In this document: piece after piece, positions 5,621 to 5,718 of the stretch
Layout: every line of letters begins with the position of its first letter
Position numbering within the stretch: position 1 is the first letter of the stretch
DNA from: Nitriliruptorales bacterium
Lineage (GTDB): Bacteria > Actinomycetota > Nitriliruptoria > Euzebyales > Egibacteraceae
Direction: 5' to 3'
DNA length: 5,718 nt
NCBI GenBank assembly: GCA_007133145.1
Contig: SLNF01000253.1
Span: 1 to 5,718, forward strand
The notes under the pieces: generated by a model
Databases searched by the model: none
Seen by the model: the letters and a program-made list of their open reading frames with translations, nothing else
Told to the model about the DNA's origin: nothing
Made by a program: the position numbers and the translations under genes

Positions 5621-5634
5621 AGCGCCGCAGGTGC

Positions 5635-5718
5635 TCAGGGCTTGAGGAGCCCCTCGAAGCGGCGCGCGGCGATGGCGCCGCCGACGGCGGTCATCGCGAG
5701 CAGGAAGGCGACGTGGCC
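5635..5718 (-). CDS. C-terminal end of a probable membrane protein (partial)
   Basis: The last 27 codons of a minus-strand gene that continues beyond the right edge. The frame is open from the edge to a TGA at 5637-5635. The translation has a hydrophobic stretch, VAFLLAMTAVGGAIAAR (residues 3-19), then a short basic tail RRFEGLLKP. A final membrane helix ending in an arginine-containing cytoplasmic tail of about nine residues is typical of ABC-2-type transporter permeases and other polytopic membrane proteins, but the fragment is too short to name a family. It is supported as coding by clean third-position GC bias and by the terminator-like hairpins after its stop. Confidence 0.6.
   Translation of the reverse strand, partial: GHVAFLLAMTAVGGAIAARRFEGLLKP

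Larger units (their letters stand above)
5116..5634. other. Non-coding intergenic region with hairpins and direct repeats
   Basis: About 520 nt between the AbiEi/DUF559 start and the stop of the gene at the right edge. Every open frame here gives R/P/A-rich translations without recognisable domains, so I call it non-coding. It contains two palindromic structures near the AbiEi-like gene, a degenerate direct-repeat array in its second half, and two hairpins beside the right-hand gene. No tRNA, attachment site or insertion-sequence ends were recognised. Confidence 0.7.

Noticed and set aside
5022..5645. 207-codon plus-strand frame with repeated VARLAPHR
   Set aside because: The peptide repeat simply reflects the 30-nt DNA repeat. 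The 22-nt spacings of other copies break the frame, and the rest is R/P/A-rich.

Overview
The window is very GC-rich, with G or C at almost every third codon position. It carries an ATPase of the Pup-proteasome system (ARC/Mpa) directly after a Mycobacterium-like tRNA m1A58 methyltransferase gene. Together these point to a chromosome of an actinobacterium (Actinomycetota). I cannot place it more finely from the sequence alone.

Left part, plus strand (3-3128): the C-terminal half of a TtuA-type tRNA thiolase overlaps by 4 nt with trmI, a tRNA m1A58 methyltransferase. A 79-nt gap follows, with a TATACT -10-like box and a strong ribosome binding site, and then a complete arc/mpa gene (585 aa). 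The first two enzymes probably act on the same tRNA T-loop. ARC is a ring ATPase that unfolds pupylated proteins for the 20S proteasome, and it keeps its C-terminal GQYL docking tail. The genes that often follow arc (dop, pup, prcB, prcA, pafA) are absent from the window.

Middle part, minus strand (3129-5115): convergent to arc, with no real gap, lies a decayed membrane-anchored GGDEF (diguanylate cyclase) gene. Its membrane half is intact, but a TAG stop precedes the GGDEF domain, the middle of that domain including the signature is missing, and the remnant has no stop codon of its own before it runs into arc. Upstream of it on the same strand is a complete 330-aa protein with an AbiEi-like winged-helix N-terminus and a DUF559/Vsr-like nuclease C-terminus.

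Right part (5116-5634): about 520 nt that I read as non-coding. It holds palindromes and hairpins and a degenerate array of short direct repeats (core GCGCGCTTGGCTCCCCACCG), best conserved at 5471-5566. At the right edge is the last 27 codons of a minus-strand gene, probably a membrane protein, followed by a two-hairpin terminator-like structure.

No clearly new system is evident. The points most worth a second look are the decayed GGDEF gene where the rest of the proteasome operon might be expected, the T-loop modification pair, and the repeat array.
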